From NCBI GenBank assembly GCA_021325435.1, contig JAJPHE010000071.1, positions 1 to 64,000 of the forward strand: a DNA stretch of 64,000 nt. Direction: 5' to 3'. The stretch is from Actinomycetota bacterium (lineage in GTDB: Bacteria > Actinomycetota > Acidimicrobiia > Acidimicrobiales > JAJPHE01). Positions within the stretch are counted from its first letter, which is position 1. The number at the start of each line of letters is the position of its first letter. This document shows, piece after piece, positions 16,985 to 25,087 of the stretch. The translations under genes and the position numbers were made by a program. Below the pieces are notes generated by a model. The model had not been told where the DNA came from and made no database searches. It was given only the letters and a program-made list of their open reading frames with translations.

Positions 16985-18177
16985 CCTCCAACGTGAATCG
17001 CCGCAAACCTACGCGGTCCCGTCGGGGTCATGGCGAAGGAATGATCCGAAAGCGTGATGACGGCCGGTGGGAAGCGAGAGTCGATCTCGGATGGATCGAA
17101 GGAAAGCGCGTACGGCGTTCGTTCTACGGCACGACACGCGCAGAGGTGGCGGAGAAGCTGCGGAAGGCGCTCGAGCTCACTCATGGTCAAGCGCCTCTTC
17201 CTGATGCGAAGATCAGAGTCGGCCAATTTCTCGACCGATGGCTCGACGAGGTCATCAAGCCTACGCGCCAACGCGCTACCTGGATCGGCTACGAAGTTAA
17301 CGTCCGTCGTCACATTAAGCCCACCCTTGGCCACGTCCGCTTGGCGCAGCTCACCGCCGCACACGTCCAGGAGCTGGTCAACGCCAAAGCCGACCAGGGG
17401 CTCTCGCCTCGGACAGTGCAGTACATCCACGCCACCCTCCGTGCAGCTCTGTCTGTCGCGGTGAAATGGGGACTGGTCGTGCGCAATGTCGCGGTTCCCG
17501 TGAACATTGCAACCGTCGACCGCGAACCTGTCCGGCCCTTCTCGGCGACGGAAGCCCATCAGGTCCTCGCAGCCGCGGCCGACCATCGGTTGTCAGCATT
17601 CTTCACCGTAGCGATGGCCCTCGGCCTCCGTCCCAGCGAGGCACTCGGGCTCACGTGGGACGACGTCGACCTCGATGGGGGAGTGGTCTACATACGCAAG
17701 GCGCTGGAACGCCGACGCGCGACGGACTTCAAGTTCAAGGCTCCAAAGTCTCGAAAGAGCCGCCGGATCATCCCGTTGCCGGAGGTCTGCGTTCAGGCAC
17801 TCGTTCAGCATCGCCGGCGGCAGTCGGCTGAGCGATTGGCTGCCGGGCAGGGCTGGCATGACCACGATCTTGTCTTTACGACGCGGTTCGGCGGACCTCT
17901 GGACAGGACCCAGGTGTCCCGCCAGTTCACGCGGCTTCTCCGACGCGCGGGCGTTCCTCACCGTCGCCTGTACGACTGCCGTCACACAGCAGCCAGCTTG
18001 CTCCTCGCACAAGGTGTAGCCCCGCGGGTGGTCATGGAAACGCTGGGGCACTCATCGTACGCCCTGACCATGGAGACTTACACGCACGTTCTACCTGACG
18101 TCATGCGCGACGCCGCCCATGCGATGGATCGGGCGCTGATTCCGAAGCCCAGTCCTGGCCGCCAGACGGCCGGCTGA
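16981..18177 (+). CDS. int: Tyrosine recombinase / integrase (element B)
   Basis: 398 residues from ATG 16981 behind gaaggaag. The arm-binding region (DDGRWEARVDLGWIEGKRVR), core-binding domain (TRQRATWIGYEVNVRRHIKP) and catalytic domain are complete: R in GLRPSEALGLTW, YDCRHTAASLL, and LGHSSYALTMETYTH with the tyrosine. It is close to the element A enzyme throughout. It probably acts at the tRNA-Ser att sites, although about 4.8 kb of other genes lie between it and the right att, which is unusual for AICEs. Confidence 0.93.
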   Translation: MTSNVNRRKPTRSRRGHGEGMIRKRDDGRWEARVDLGWIEGKRVRRSFYGTTRAEVAEKLRKALELTHGQAPLPDAKIRVGQFLDRWLDEVIKPTRQRATWIGYEVNVRRHIKPTLGHVRLAQLTAAHVQELVNAKADQGLSPRTVQYIHATLRAALSVAVKWGLVVRNVAVPVNIATVDREPVRPFSATEAHQVLAAAADHRLSAFFTVAMALGLRPSEALGLTWDDVDLDGGVVYIRKALERRRATDFKFKAPKSRKSRRIIPLPEVCVQALVQHRRRQSAERLAAGQGWHDHDLVFTTRFGGPLDRTQVSRQFTRLLRRAGVPHRRLYDCRHTAASLLLAQGVAPRVVMETLGHSSYALTMETYTHVLPDVMRDAAHAMDRALIPKPSPGRQTAG

Positions 18178-18220
18178 GGAAGCCGGTCGGCTCCACTCCT
18201 ACCGGCTACAAGATCAATCA

Positions 18221-18253
18221 TGCCAGCACCGATCCACCTAAATGATGCTGGCA
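18221..18253. terminator. Inverted repeat between convergent genes
   Basis: tgccagca and tgctggca are perfect 8-bp arms around a 17-bp loop. It lies between the ends of int (18177) and the opposite-strand gene (18269), a position suited to a bidirectional terminator. A second stem, agccggt/accggct, occurs at 18181-18207. Confidence 0.4.
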
Positions 18254-18268
18254 ATCTCTGCGAATTGG

Positions 18269-19816
18269 CTAGTCGGGAATGTTCATGTCATCGTGAACAT
18301 TCACAGACGCGAACTCTACGGCACCTTCTGGCGTTACCCAGTAATGGAGGCGCCGAGCGCCAGGCGTACCCTGTTCGACGCAGCAACGACGAGCTTCAGC
18401 TCCGTCACGAGCACGCGTCCTGACCGCATCGTTGGCACCGTCGCCCGTCCTCAGCACGTGATCCTCCCGCCGGCCGAGGAGTGCTGGCGCCCCGAGAACG
18501 ACGTCAGCACAAGCCTTGATCACCTTTGGCCGGTATCGGGCTCCATGGGCCTCCAAGATCGGTGCGAATTGCGGTGCAACGGTGAAGGCTCGATGGCGAG
18601 CGCCATCGATGTCGCCGCGCATTTTGATCTCTTCTTCGATCTCCTGGACGACAGCTGCCTGCCCACCATCGAGCGATGGAGGTCCTCCGGTGCGGACTAC
18701 CTCACGTAGGCGATCGCACTCAGAGCGCAGGTAATCGCGCTCTCGCTCAGCCACGCCAGCCCGCACGCGCAGCTCATCATTCTCCCTGGCATATGCCTCA
18801 GCAAGACTCTCGGCTTCATCCCGCTCCGCCGTTAGCTTGGCCGCGAGGGCATTCTCCGCCTCCTCCAGCCGGATGCGTGCCTCCGTCGCGTCTGCAAGAC
18901 CATCCTGCGCAGCTGTTGATTGCGCATAACGGCCCCGCAACTCAGCGATCTCGTCGCGAAGGGCCTTGAGCTCCCGGTCGCGGGTGAGTCTTTCGAGACG
19001 TACAGTCCGAGGGTCGACGCGGGCGGCGGCGAGGCTGGCCTGGGCGACCATCTCGACCACCTCGTTACTCAGGCGGCGGGCAGAAACGTCGGCGGGCCAG
19101 AGTTTGTGATCCCAACGGTCCGAGGAGGGTGTGATTCCGGGCCACCAGATACGAACGGCGCCGCCGTACACGTTGAAGCCCGGAGGCAGGAGCCCGTCGA
19201 GCTGCCAGGTGGTTGCGGACCGGATGAGAGCGACATGGGCGATGCCGACGATCCGCCCCAGCAGAACCCCGCCATCCACGGCGTCGTCGTCTCTCGGAGT
19301 GAAGCCGACTATCGGCAGCCGGCGGGTCCGCGAGCGGACCAGCGCCGCGAGTTCAGCCGCCTCCGTTTCGCCGACTACCCAGACGTTGGTCGTCATTGTT
19401 CGACCGCCGTCTCTGGCCTCAACCGTGGCGGCGTCGAGAAGAGCCGGGATGCAGCCAGGTGGGGCAGGAGTCTCTCGGGGCAGACCAAGTGCCGAAGCGA
19501 TCCGAGTTCGGTCGAGGCGCACCCCGACTTCCGTCTTCACGTCCTGGAGAGCGGTCACCGTGACCGTCCAGAGGAAGCCTTGGTCACGTGGGTCAGGGTG
19601 GGACAGTTGGAGACGCCACCCGCGTAGCCCACGATCATCGGGGCCCAGAAGTTCGGTATGGACCCTGGCGCCCCGCCGTCCCTCATTGTCCGCTGTGGCC
19701 CAACCTGAGCCGATCCCGGCCCAGGTAGCAACAACCTCAGCAATCTCCTCGAGTGGCGCTGGTTCGGCCGGAGATCCCCGCCGGTTCATCTCCAAGCTGG
19801 CTGCGTAGACCAACAC
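18269..19816 (-). CDS. Coiled-coil protein of unknown function
   Basis: 515 residues if started at GTG 19816; ATG 19789 is an alternative, and a much longer open frame upstream looks non-coding. Residues 140-240 form an alpha/beta domain with LPIVGFTPRDDDAVD, GRIVGIAHVALIRS and NVYGGAVRIWWPG, a pattern I associate with uncharacterised large actinobacterial proteins. A long coiled coil follows (about 270-375), then a C-terminal domain ending RLHYWVTPEGAVEFASVNVH, which may be a small toxin-like or binding fold. It is divergent from the ParB-like gene. Function unknown; defence is a possibility from context. Confidence 0.65.
   Translation of the reverse strand: MLVYAASLEMNRRGSPAEPAPLEEIAEVVATWAGIGSGWATADNEGRRGARVHTELLGPDDRGLRGWRLQLSHPDPRDQGFLWTVTVTALQDVKTEVGVRLDRTRIASALGLPRETPAPPGCIPALLDAATVEARDGGRTMTTNVWVVGETEAAELAALVRSRTRRLPIVGFTPRDDDAVDGGVLLGRIVGIAHVALIRSATTWQLDGLLPPGFNVYGGAVRIWWPGITPSSDRWDHKLWPADVSARRLSNEVVEMVAQASLAAARVDPRTVRLERLTRDRELKALRDEIAELRGRYAQSTAAQDGLADATEARIRLEEAENALAAKLTAERDEAESLAEAYARENDELRVRAGVAERERDYLRSECDRLREVVRTGGPPSLDGGQAAVVQEIEEEIKMRGDIDGARHRAFTVAPQFAPILEAHGARYRPKVIKACADVVLGAPALLGRREDHVLRTGDGANDAVRTRARDGAEARRCCVEQGTPGARRLHYWVTPEGAVEFASVNVHDDMNIPD
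18277..18302. repeat. Perfect 9-bp inverted repeat inside the gene end
   Basis: gaatgttca, an 8-bp loop, and tgaacattc. It encodes the last residues of the coiled-coil protein (NVHDDMNIP). It could act as an operator or terminator stem, or be a codon coincidence. Confidence 0.4.
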
Positions 19817-20281
19817 CTCAGCGATGAAACCACAGGCGGGGCCGGGACGCTCGGGTGGAATCTGTGGCGGAAAGTCCCGCCCCGGGCGGAAGGCGGCATT
19901 TGTCGGGTGCCGGGACGTGAGCCCGTATCTCGTGAGGCACGCCCCCCGGTGCGCCACGGAGGTCGGGGGCCACGAGGGGTTCAACCTGCCGACTGGCGAG
20001 GGGCACCCTCGGCGCCGGCTTGACAGGAGCCGTATCATGTGTCTGCCACGTCGAGTGGTGCTGCACGGCCACGGCATCAGGGCTTGGGTTTCCCCCCTCC
20101 CCCTGATCCGGCGGTCCGAAGCTGCTGCTTCGGACCTCGGGCACGGCTCCCCACCCGATGTCGTCACGGGGCTACGCCCACCGTTCAGGGTGGGACCGTC
20201 TGCGTGGCGAGGCGCCCGAGGCTTCGGCGTCGGACACCTGGCTGAAAGGAGCAGTGTCCGACAACTGAAGAAGGAGGCGCC
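19817..20281. promoter_or_regulatory. Divergent promoter region
   Basis: 465 bp between the coiled-coil gene and the ParB-like gene. I see no credible gene. A ttgaca occurs at 20020-20025 but no well-spaced -10 box follows. The right end carries the inverted repeat described separately and an aagaaggaggcg ribosome binding site. Confidence 0.4.
20229..20262. promoter_or_regulatory. Perfect 9-bp inverted repeat in the leader of the ParB-like gene
   Basis: gtcggacac and gtgtccgac are separated by 16 bp, ending 19 bp before the TTG start. The site may be an operator for autoregulation by the ParB-like protein, or an RNA stem next to the ribosome binding site. Confidence 0.5.
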
Positions 20282-22408
20282 TTGCCTACCCCGTCATCCC
20301 CATCCGGGCGCGCCACGCCCAACGGCAGCACCGGCACTGCCGGTGCCCGCCGAATCATCAGGGTCCGTCGCAAGCGAATCGCGGAAGACGCCGTAACCCT
20401 GCCCGACCGGCCTATCACTCGGCCTCCGCTGATCGCGAAGGGCGTGGCCAGGGCCAAGTTGGCCGCGACCCTCGAGGAGGATCTCGGTCACGATCCCGTG
20501 GTGGCGCAGGCGATGGCTCGGGCCATCGCTAATCCCCAGGCCGCCCGAGCCTTGCTCGCCGCCCGGCAGGTCCTGCGGGTTCCGGGGGCCGAGCTGTATG
20601 CCATCACGACCCCGCTCTGGACGCCGGCCGTCCTGCCATCGCCGGTCAACCCCCGTGGTGCAGGTAACAGGTGGTTCCCGGCAGCCACATCTAACGACCC
20701 CGCCGCGCGAAAGATCCGGCCGCCCCTCGTGCGGGCTCTTTCCGCCAAGGGCGGGCTACCCCACCTGGGCCTGGAGGTCGAGGATCCCGACCACCTCGCC
20801 GACGCTCTGGGCCAGAGCATCAACTCCCTCATGGAGACGGCCGAGGCGCTCGAGGAGTCCATTCCCCTTCAGGGCGTGATGAAGCCGGTGGTCGCCGTCC
20901 CCGTGGTGATCAGCCACCGGGATGGCACACCTGATCTGGTCGTCGTGATGACCGCGGAGGGATCCACTCGGGCAGCGATCGCCCGGCGCGAGATTGGCTT
21001 CGATGACCCTACCGACGCGTATAAGACTGCCGACGACGGCCAGCTGGAGCGACTCGTTCGGAAGTGGCGCCGATTGACTGAGTCACCGGAGGCCAGCGTC
21101 ACCGCCAAGGACAAGGCGATGCTCAGGGTGGCAACGATCCCTGCCGAGGTCATCATCGGCTTCAGGCCCGACCCCGGCTCCGGCGTCACCTTCGCGGACG
21201 CCATCGACTCGTGGGTGGCGGGGATCCATATCGACCCGCCTCGTCACTGGCCGGGCTCCTCGGACCTGGATACCAAGGCCTCAGCCGTGGTCGGGTCCTT
21301 CGCCCGCCAGGCGAGCTGGGACTCGAGCTACATCGACTACATCTCCGGGCTCCTCAACCCGGCGGAGGCGACCGCAGCGGGGTTCTGGCCCTCACCTGAC
21401 CAGCGCGCTGTAGAGATCCTGGCCCGCCTCGGGGACGACGCGATGAAGCAGATCCTGAACGATGGTCTGCGCCAGCTGGCGACCCGCAACATCAAGCCCC
21501 GGCGGGACGAGCGCCTGAAGCCGCTCGTGGAGCTGATGATGCGAGGGCTCCGGACCATCCCCCGGACGGAGCTCGACGTCGCCCGCACGATCCTCGGGTC
21601 GCGCCTGATCGAGATGTCAGAATGGAACGCCACCGGATGGCGGCCGACCCACAAGACCCCAGCCGAGCTGGCGAAGGCTGCCAAGGGAGAGCTGGCGAAG
21701 GCCGGCGCGTCCGAGACAGTGGCGGACGATGGCGGCGAGCCTGTCGGCATGGCCACTCGGGAGCTCGCCTTTCTGGCCCTGTTTTGGCTGGCTAGGTGGG
21801 GTTCACTGCGCCGCCAGGTGAGGTCTACCGATCCTGGGGCGGACAACCGCGAGCCGTCCCAGGTCCTCCGGGAGATGATGCATTCGGACTACGGGATCGA
21901 CGTGCTCGCCCACATCGTGACGGAGAGCCGGTCGGGTCGGCGTCCTATGGCTCTCGACCGAGATGGATCCCCCGTGGTGGACGCCACCGGCGTGGCCATC
22001 GGGATCTCCCTCGACTGGCTGCGCACTGCATTTCCAACCCCGGACGGCAAGCAGGGCGACCCCACCCGGCGCCCGAACTTCGCCCGGGCCCTGAGGGAGA
22101 TGGACCGATCCGTGGCGGGCGTAGCGACCGCCCTCCGGTCTCTGGAGGCGATCCAGGATGGGAACGGGAACTCGGTGGTGAAGGTCCAGGGAATCTCCTT
22201 CGGGAAGGTCACCGAGTTGCGGGCTGAGCTGGACCGGATCGCGACCAAGCTGGCGATCTACGGGGTGACCTGGCAGGAGCACCACACCCCTGACCAGCTC
22301 GACGAGTTCGGGGATTTCCAGCAGGACGATCCCGACGCGGACGACGAGGGCCCAGACGAGGCGTACGAGGACTACGACGAGCCGGCTGAGGCTGAGGAGT
22401 CCGCGTGA
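20282..22408 (+). CDS. Large protein with ParB-like N-terminal domain
   Basis: 708 residues from a TTG start at 20282 with aagaaggaggcg before it. Residues about 175-240 look like a ParB/sulfiredoxin-like fold: ALEESIPLQGVMKPVVAVPV, then a strand LVVVMTAEGSTRAAIARREI in which EGSTRAA takes the place of the G-(E/N)RR-x-A element of ParB. The long middle is helical with no motif I know; the last 35 residues are extremely acidic (DDPDADDEGPDEAYEDYDEP). It overlaps the GIY-YIG gene by GTGA. It may bind DNA or nucleotides (ParB domains use CTP) and deliver the nuclease; this is inference. Confidence 0.6.
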   Translation: MPTPSSPSGRATPNGSTGTAGARRIIRVRRKRIAEDAVTLPDRPITRPPLIAKGVARAKLAATLEEDLGHDPVVAQAMARAIANPQAARALLAARQVLRVPGAELYAITTPLWTPAVLPSPVNPRGAGNRWFPAATSNDPAARKIRPPLVRALSAKGGLPHLGLEVEDPDHLADALGQSINSLMETAEALEESIPLQGVMKPVVAVPVVISHRDGTPDLVVVMTAEGSTRAAIARREIGFDDPTDAYKTADDGQLERLVRKWRRLTESPEASVTAKDKAMLRVATIPAEVIIGFRPDPGSGVTFADAIDSWVAGIHIDPPRHWPGSSDLDTKASAVVGSFARQASWDSSYIDYISGLLNPAEATAAGFWPSPDQRAVEILARLGDDAMKQILNDGLRQLATRNIKPRRDERLKPLVELMMRGLRTIPRTELDVARTILGSRLIEMSEWNATGWRPTHKTPAELAKAAKGELAKAGASETVADDGGEPVGMATRELAFLALFWLARWGSLRRQVRSTDPGADNREPSQVLREMMHSDYGIDVLAHIVTESRSGRRPMALDRDGSPVVDATGVAIGISLDWLRTAFPTPDGKQGDPTRRPNFARALREMDRSVAGVATALRSLEAIQDGNGNSVVKVQGISFGKVTELRAELDRIATKLAIYGVTWQEHHTPDQLDEFGDFQQDDPDADDEGPDEAYEDYDEPAEAEESA

Positions 22409-22782
22409 CCAAACACGAGTACGAGGTGCTGGCCGGCTACGCCGGCCGGCACCTCCTTCGGTCATACCCCTGGCCGATCCGCCTCGGCTTCCCGTTCCCG
22501 CTGCCTTGGGGCAGAGCGGTCTACGCCGTCTATGACGCTGAGGGAAACTGCCGAAATGTTGGCTCCGTAGCGCGGGCTAGCGGCGGACTGGCGTGTCGGT
22601 TGCGCGAACACCTGACGGATCCGGTTAAGCGCTCCACTTGGGCGGTGGTTTACGCCATCCCCCTGGAGGACAGCACCCCGGAGGCGGAGGTGCGGCGCCT
22701 CGAGGGCGTCATCGGCGCACATCTCCGGCCGCGAGACAACCGTTGGCTTCCCGCGGCGAGGCCCCCAATCCAAAGCGGGTGA
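22405..22782 (+). CDS. GIY-YIG-like nuclease domain protein
   Basis: 125 residues, GTG start coupled (GTGA) to the ParB-like gene. The fold signature is present but altered: VYAVYD (Y40) for GIY, NVGS for YIG so the second tyrosine is absent, R66 in CRLREHL, E100 in VRRLEGVIG and N112 in RDNRW. The Arg, Glu and Asn of the active site are retained, so catalysis is possible but uncertain. Last gene before the right att of element B. Confidence 0.65.
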   Translation: MTKHEYEVLAGYAGRHLLRSYPWPIRLGFPFPLPWGRAVYAVYDAEGNCRNVGSVARASGGLACRLREHLTDPVKRSTWAVVYAIPLEDSTPEAEVRRLEGVIGAHLRPRDNRWLPAARPPIQSG

Positions 22783-22836
22783 GGCTGTGGAGAATTGCCG
22801 GCTGAAGGGCTCTGTGCGGAGCAGTGCGCGATGTGA

Positions 22837-22860
22837 GCGCTCCTTTTGCGAGCGCATTTT
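22837..22860 (+). terminator. Hairpin followed by a T-run
   Basis: gcgctc, loop cttttgc, gagcgc, then atttt. It lies 55 bp after the GIY-YIG gene. The stem is only 6 bp, but the U-tract supports a weak intrinsic terminator. Confidence 0.45.
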
Positions 22861-22881
22861 GGTGGTCAACTTGGTGGTCAA
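22858..22881. repeat. Arm-type direct repeat pair, right inner flank of element B
   Basis: tttggtggtcaa (22858-22869) and cttggtggtcaa (22870-22881), 82 bp left of the att core in tRNA-Ser. It matches the pair at 4151-4174. Confidence 0.6.
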
Positions 22882-22963
22882 CGGCAGACGAGGACTCCCG
22901 TCGGGCTACCGGTCCACTGGCTAGCGGGGGACAGGCACCCCCGCTGACCAGGGACTTGACATG

Positions 22964-23018
22964 AGCGGAGAGGGTGGGATTTGAACCCACGGTCCCTTGC
23001 GGGACACACGATTTCCAA
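22964..23018 (-). other. att site within tRNA-Ser(GGA)
   Basis: The 55-bp sequence identical to 3992-4046. It runs from the anticodon loop to two bases past the tRNA 3' end, so integration restores a complete tRNA gene. Confidence 0.9.
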
Positions 23019-23050
23019 TCGTGCCGATTCGGCCGCTCTCGCACCCCTCC
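22966..23050 (-). tRNA. tRNA-Ser(GGA)
   Basis: 85-nt class II tRNA. The 7-bp acceptor stem GGAGGGG/CCTCTCC has one G-T pair and discriminator G. The anticodon arm is CACGA-TTGGAAA-TCGTG with anticodon GGA, the variable arm TGTCCCGCAAGGGACC, and the T arm GTGGGTTCAAATCCCAC. CCA is not encoded. It is the integration target of elements A and B and remains intact. Confidence 0.95.
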
Positions 23051-23084
23051 GAGGGACGTCTAGGCTAACCGGGCCGAACGAGCG

Positions 23085-23212
23085 GGTCGGCCGGTGCGGC
23101 GGCCGGGTCCTGCGCAACAGCGCCCCGTGAACCGAGTCAGGGCCGGAAGGCAGCAGCTCTCAGCGGAAGGCGCCGTGTGCCGCAGCCAGCCTGGCCGTCG
23201 CACCGGCCGACC
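23085..23212 (+). ncRNA. ffs: Small SRP RNA (4.5S RNA)
   Basis: The conserved hairpin tip is clear: gtgaac, then cagggccggaaggcagcagc. Long flanking arms pair (ggtcggccggtgcg with cgcaccggccgacc), giving the elongated rod of bacterial SRP RNA. It binds Ffh and targets membrane and exported proteins. Its place between tRNA-Ser and dnaX is the common actinobacterial order. Ends are set by the outer pairing and may be off by a few bases. Confidence 0.85.
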
Positions 23213-23299
23213 GGGCTCGCCGCCAGCCCCGCCGGAGCGAACCCGCAGCCCGCGGGAGGGGCCCGGAGCAGGCCCAGGGGGGCGGTAGTCTCGGCTTTC

Positions 23300-25087
23300 G
23301 TGGCGGAGCCCTACCAGTCCCTGTACCGCCGCTTCCGACCGCAGAAGTTCTCCGAGGTCAGGGGCCAGGACCACGTCACCCGGGCCCTGCGCAACTCGGC
23401 CCGTGACGCCACGGTCCATCACGCCTACCTGTTCAGCGGGCCGCGGGGGACGGGCAAGACCTCGACCGCCCGCATCCTGGCCAAGGCCCTCAACTGCACG
23501 GACGGGTCCGACGGGGAACCCTGCGGGGTCTGCGACTCCTGCGTGGCGGTGACCGCCGGCACCTCGCTCGACGTCCACGAGCTCGACGCCGCGTCGAACA
23601 ACGGCGTGGAGGCCATGCGCGACCTGGTGGCCCGGGCCGCCCTCGGCACCCCGGGGCGGTGGAAGGTGTACATCGTCGACGAGGTCCACATGCTGTCGGC
23701 GGCGGCGTCGAACGCCCTGCTGAAGACCCTCGAGGAGCCTCCCGGCCACGTGGTGTTCGTGCTGGCCACCACCGACCCCCAGAAGGTGCTCCCCACCATC
23801 CGCAGCCGCACCCAGCACTTCGAGTTCCGCCTGCTCGGGGGGGAGCTCCTCTCCGGTCTGCTGCGCGACGTCAGCTCCACCGCCGGTCTGGAGCTGCCCG
23901 ACCAGGCCATCGACCTGGCGGTGCGACGGGGCCACGGGTCGGCCCGCGACGCCCTGTCCGTGCTCGACCAGGTGGCGGCGGCCGGCTCCGTGGAGGAGGA
24001 GACCGAGGCCCTCGACCAGCTGGTGGAAGGCATCGTCGAGCGCGACGCCGCCCTGGTCCTGTCGGCGGTGGCCGAGGCCCACTCCAAGGGCCGCGACCCC
24101 CAGCGCCTGGCCACCGACCTGCTCGAGCAGCTGCGCAACGGGTTCCTCGCCACCATGGCCCCCGAGCTGGTGGGCCTGCCCGACGAGGCCCGCCAGCACC
24201 TGGCCGAGCAGGCCCGGCGGCTCGGCACCGCCGCCCTGGTGCGGGCCATGGAGGTGGTGGGCGCCGCCCTGGTCGACATTCGTGACGCCCTGGACCCCCG
24301 GGTCTGCCTCGAGGTGGCGTTGGTGCGCCTGGCCCGCCCCGAGGCCGATTCGTCGCCCGAGGCGCTGGTGGAGCGGATCGAGCGGCTCGAGCGGCGGCTG
24401 GCCGGGGAGGCCCCCCCGGCCGCACCCGTCGCCCGCCCGGCGGCGCCGACCCGGGCCGCCGAACCGCCGGCGCCCGAGGCACCGGTGGACCAGGCCGGCT
24501 CCGGTGAGGCACCCCCGTCCGGTGATCGCCCGGCCGCCGGCGCCCGGGCCGCGCTCGGCGCCGTGCGCAAGCAGTCCGGGGAATCGCGCCCGCCCGGCGG
24601 CCCGTCCCCGCGCCCGGGCCGGCCGCCTGCCCCCCCGAAGGCGCCGCCGGCCCCGACGTCGGCTCCGCCGTCAGCGGCGGCGCCCGCCGGTGGCGGGCAG
24701 CTGCCGGGGCGCGACGAGCTGGTGCAGGCCTGGGGCGACGCCGTACTGGCCAGCCTGAAGGGCAGGGCCAAGGCCCTCTACCGGGTGGGTCGCTTCGTAG
24801 AGGTGGAGGACGGCACCGCCGTGTTCGCCCTTCCCAACGAGCCCCACCGCAAGTTCAGCGAGGAGGTCCGCCCCGACGTGGAGGCCGCCCTCTCGTCGCA
24901 TTTCGGGGTGCGGGTGCCCCTGCGGCTGGTGGTGGAGGACGGACCCGGCTCGGGCTCCGGTGAGGTGACCCCGGACGACCACGTCGACATCGCCGACCTC
25001 ACCGACGCGCCGGTCGACGGGCCGGCCACCCCCGAGGAGCGCCTGCGCGAGGCCTTCCCGGGGGCGTCATGGGAGGCGGAGGCGTGA
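23300..25087 (+). CDS. dnaX: DNA polymerase III gamma/tau subunit
   Basis: 595 residues from GTG 23300 (VAEPYQSLYRRFRPQKFSEV, the classical DnaX start). Clamp-loader AAA+ domain with Walker A FSGPRGTGKTST, a zinc-binding Cys cluster CTDGSDGEPCGVCDSC, and Walker B VYIVDEVHMLS. The middle is a long Pro/Ala linker (about 380-490) and the C-terminal domain resembles tau domain V. It loads the sliding clamp and ties polymerase to helicase. The upstream in-frame region to 23177 overlaps SRP RNA and is not coding. Overlaps the next gene. Confidence 0.95.
   Translation: MAEPYQSLYRRFRPQKFSEVRGQDHVTRALRNSARDATVHHAYLFSGPRGTGKTSTARILAKALNCTDGSDGEPCGVCDSCVAVTAGTSLDVHELDAASNNGVEAMRDLVARAALGTPGRWKVYIVDEVHMLSAAASNALLKTLEEPPGHVVFVLATTDPQKVLPTIRSRTQHFEFRLLGGELLSGLLRDVSSTAGLELPDQAIDLAVRRGHGSARDALSVLDQVAAAGSVEEETEALDQLVEGIVERDAALVLSAVAEAHSKGRDPQRLATDLLEQLRNGFLATMAPELVGLPDEARQHLAEQARRLGTAALVRAMEVVGAALVDIRDALDPRVCLEVALVRLARPEADSSPEALVERIERLERRLAGEAPPAAPVARPAAPTRAAEPPAPEAPVDQAGSGEAPPSGDRPAAGARAALGAVRKQSGESRPPGGPSPRPGRPPAPPKAPPAPTSAPPSAAAPAGGGQLPGRDELVQAWGDAVLASLKGRAKALYRVGRFVEVEDGTAVFALPNEPHRKFSEEVRPDVEAALSSHFGVRVPLRLVVEDGPGSGSGEVTPDDHVDIADLTDAPVDGPATPEERLREAFPGASWEAEA

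Larger units (their letters stand above)
3992..23018. mobile_element. AICE-like integrative element B with two cargo blocks
   Basis: The 19-kb element is bounded by 55-bp direct repeats of the tRNA-Ser 3' half. Inside are a TraB/FtsK-type translocase, a RepSA-like initiator, xis and int in the order known from actinobacterial integrative and conjugative elements such as pSAM2. In a circular form the arm repeats at 22858-22881 and 4151-4174 would flank one att core at about 82 and 104 bp, a normal attP layout. Unusually, int is not next to att: about 4.8 kb of other genes separate it from the right end. Cargo is a restriction-modification/HEPN-like operon on the left and a ParB-like/GIY-YIG block on the right. 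Confidence 0.8.

Noticed and set aside
18181-18220. A second tRNA-derived att site just after the integrase
   Set aside because: The segment has only a short GC stem and no match to any tRNA arm visible in the window.
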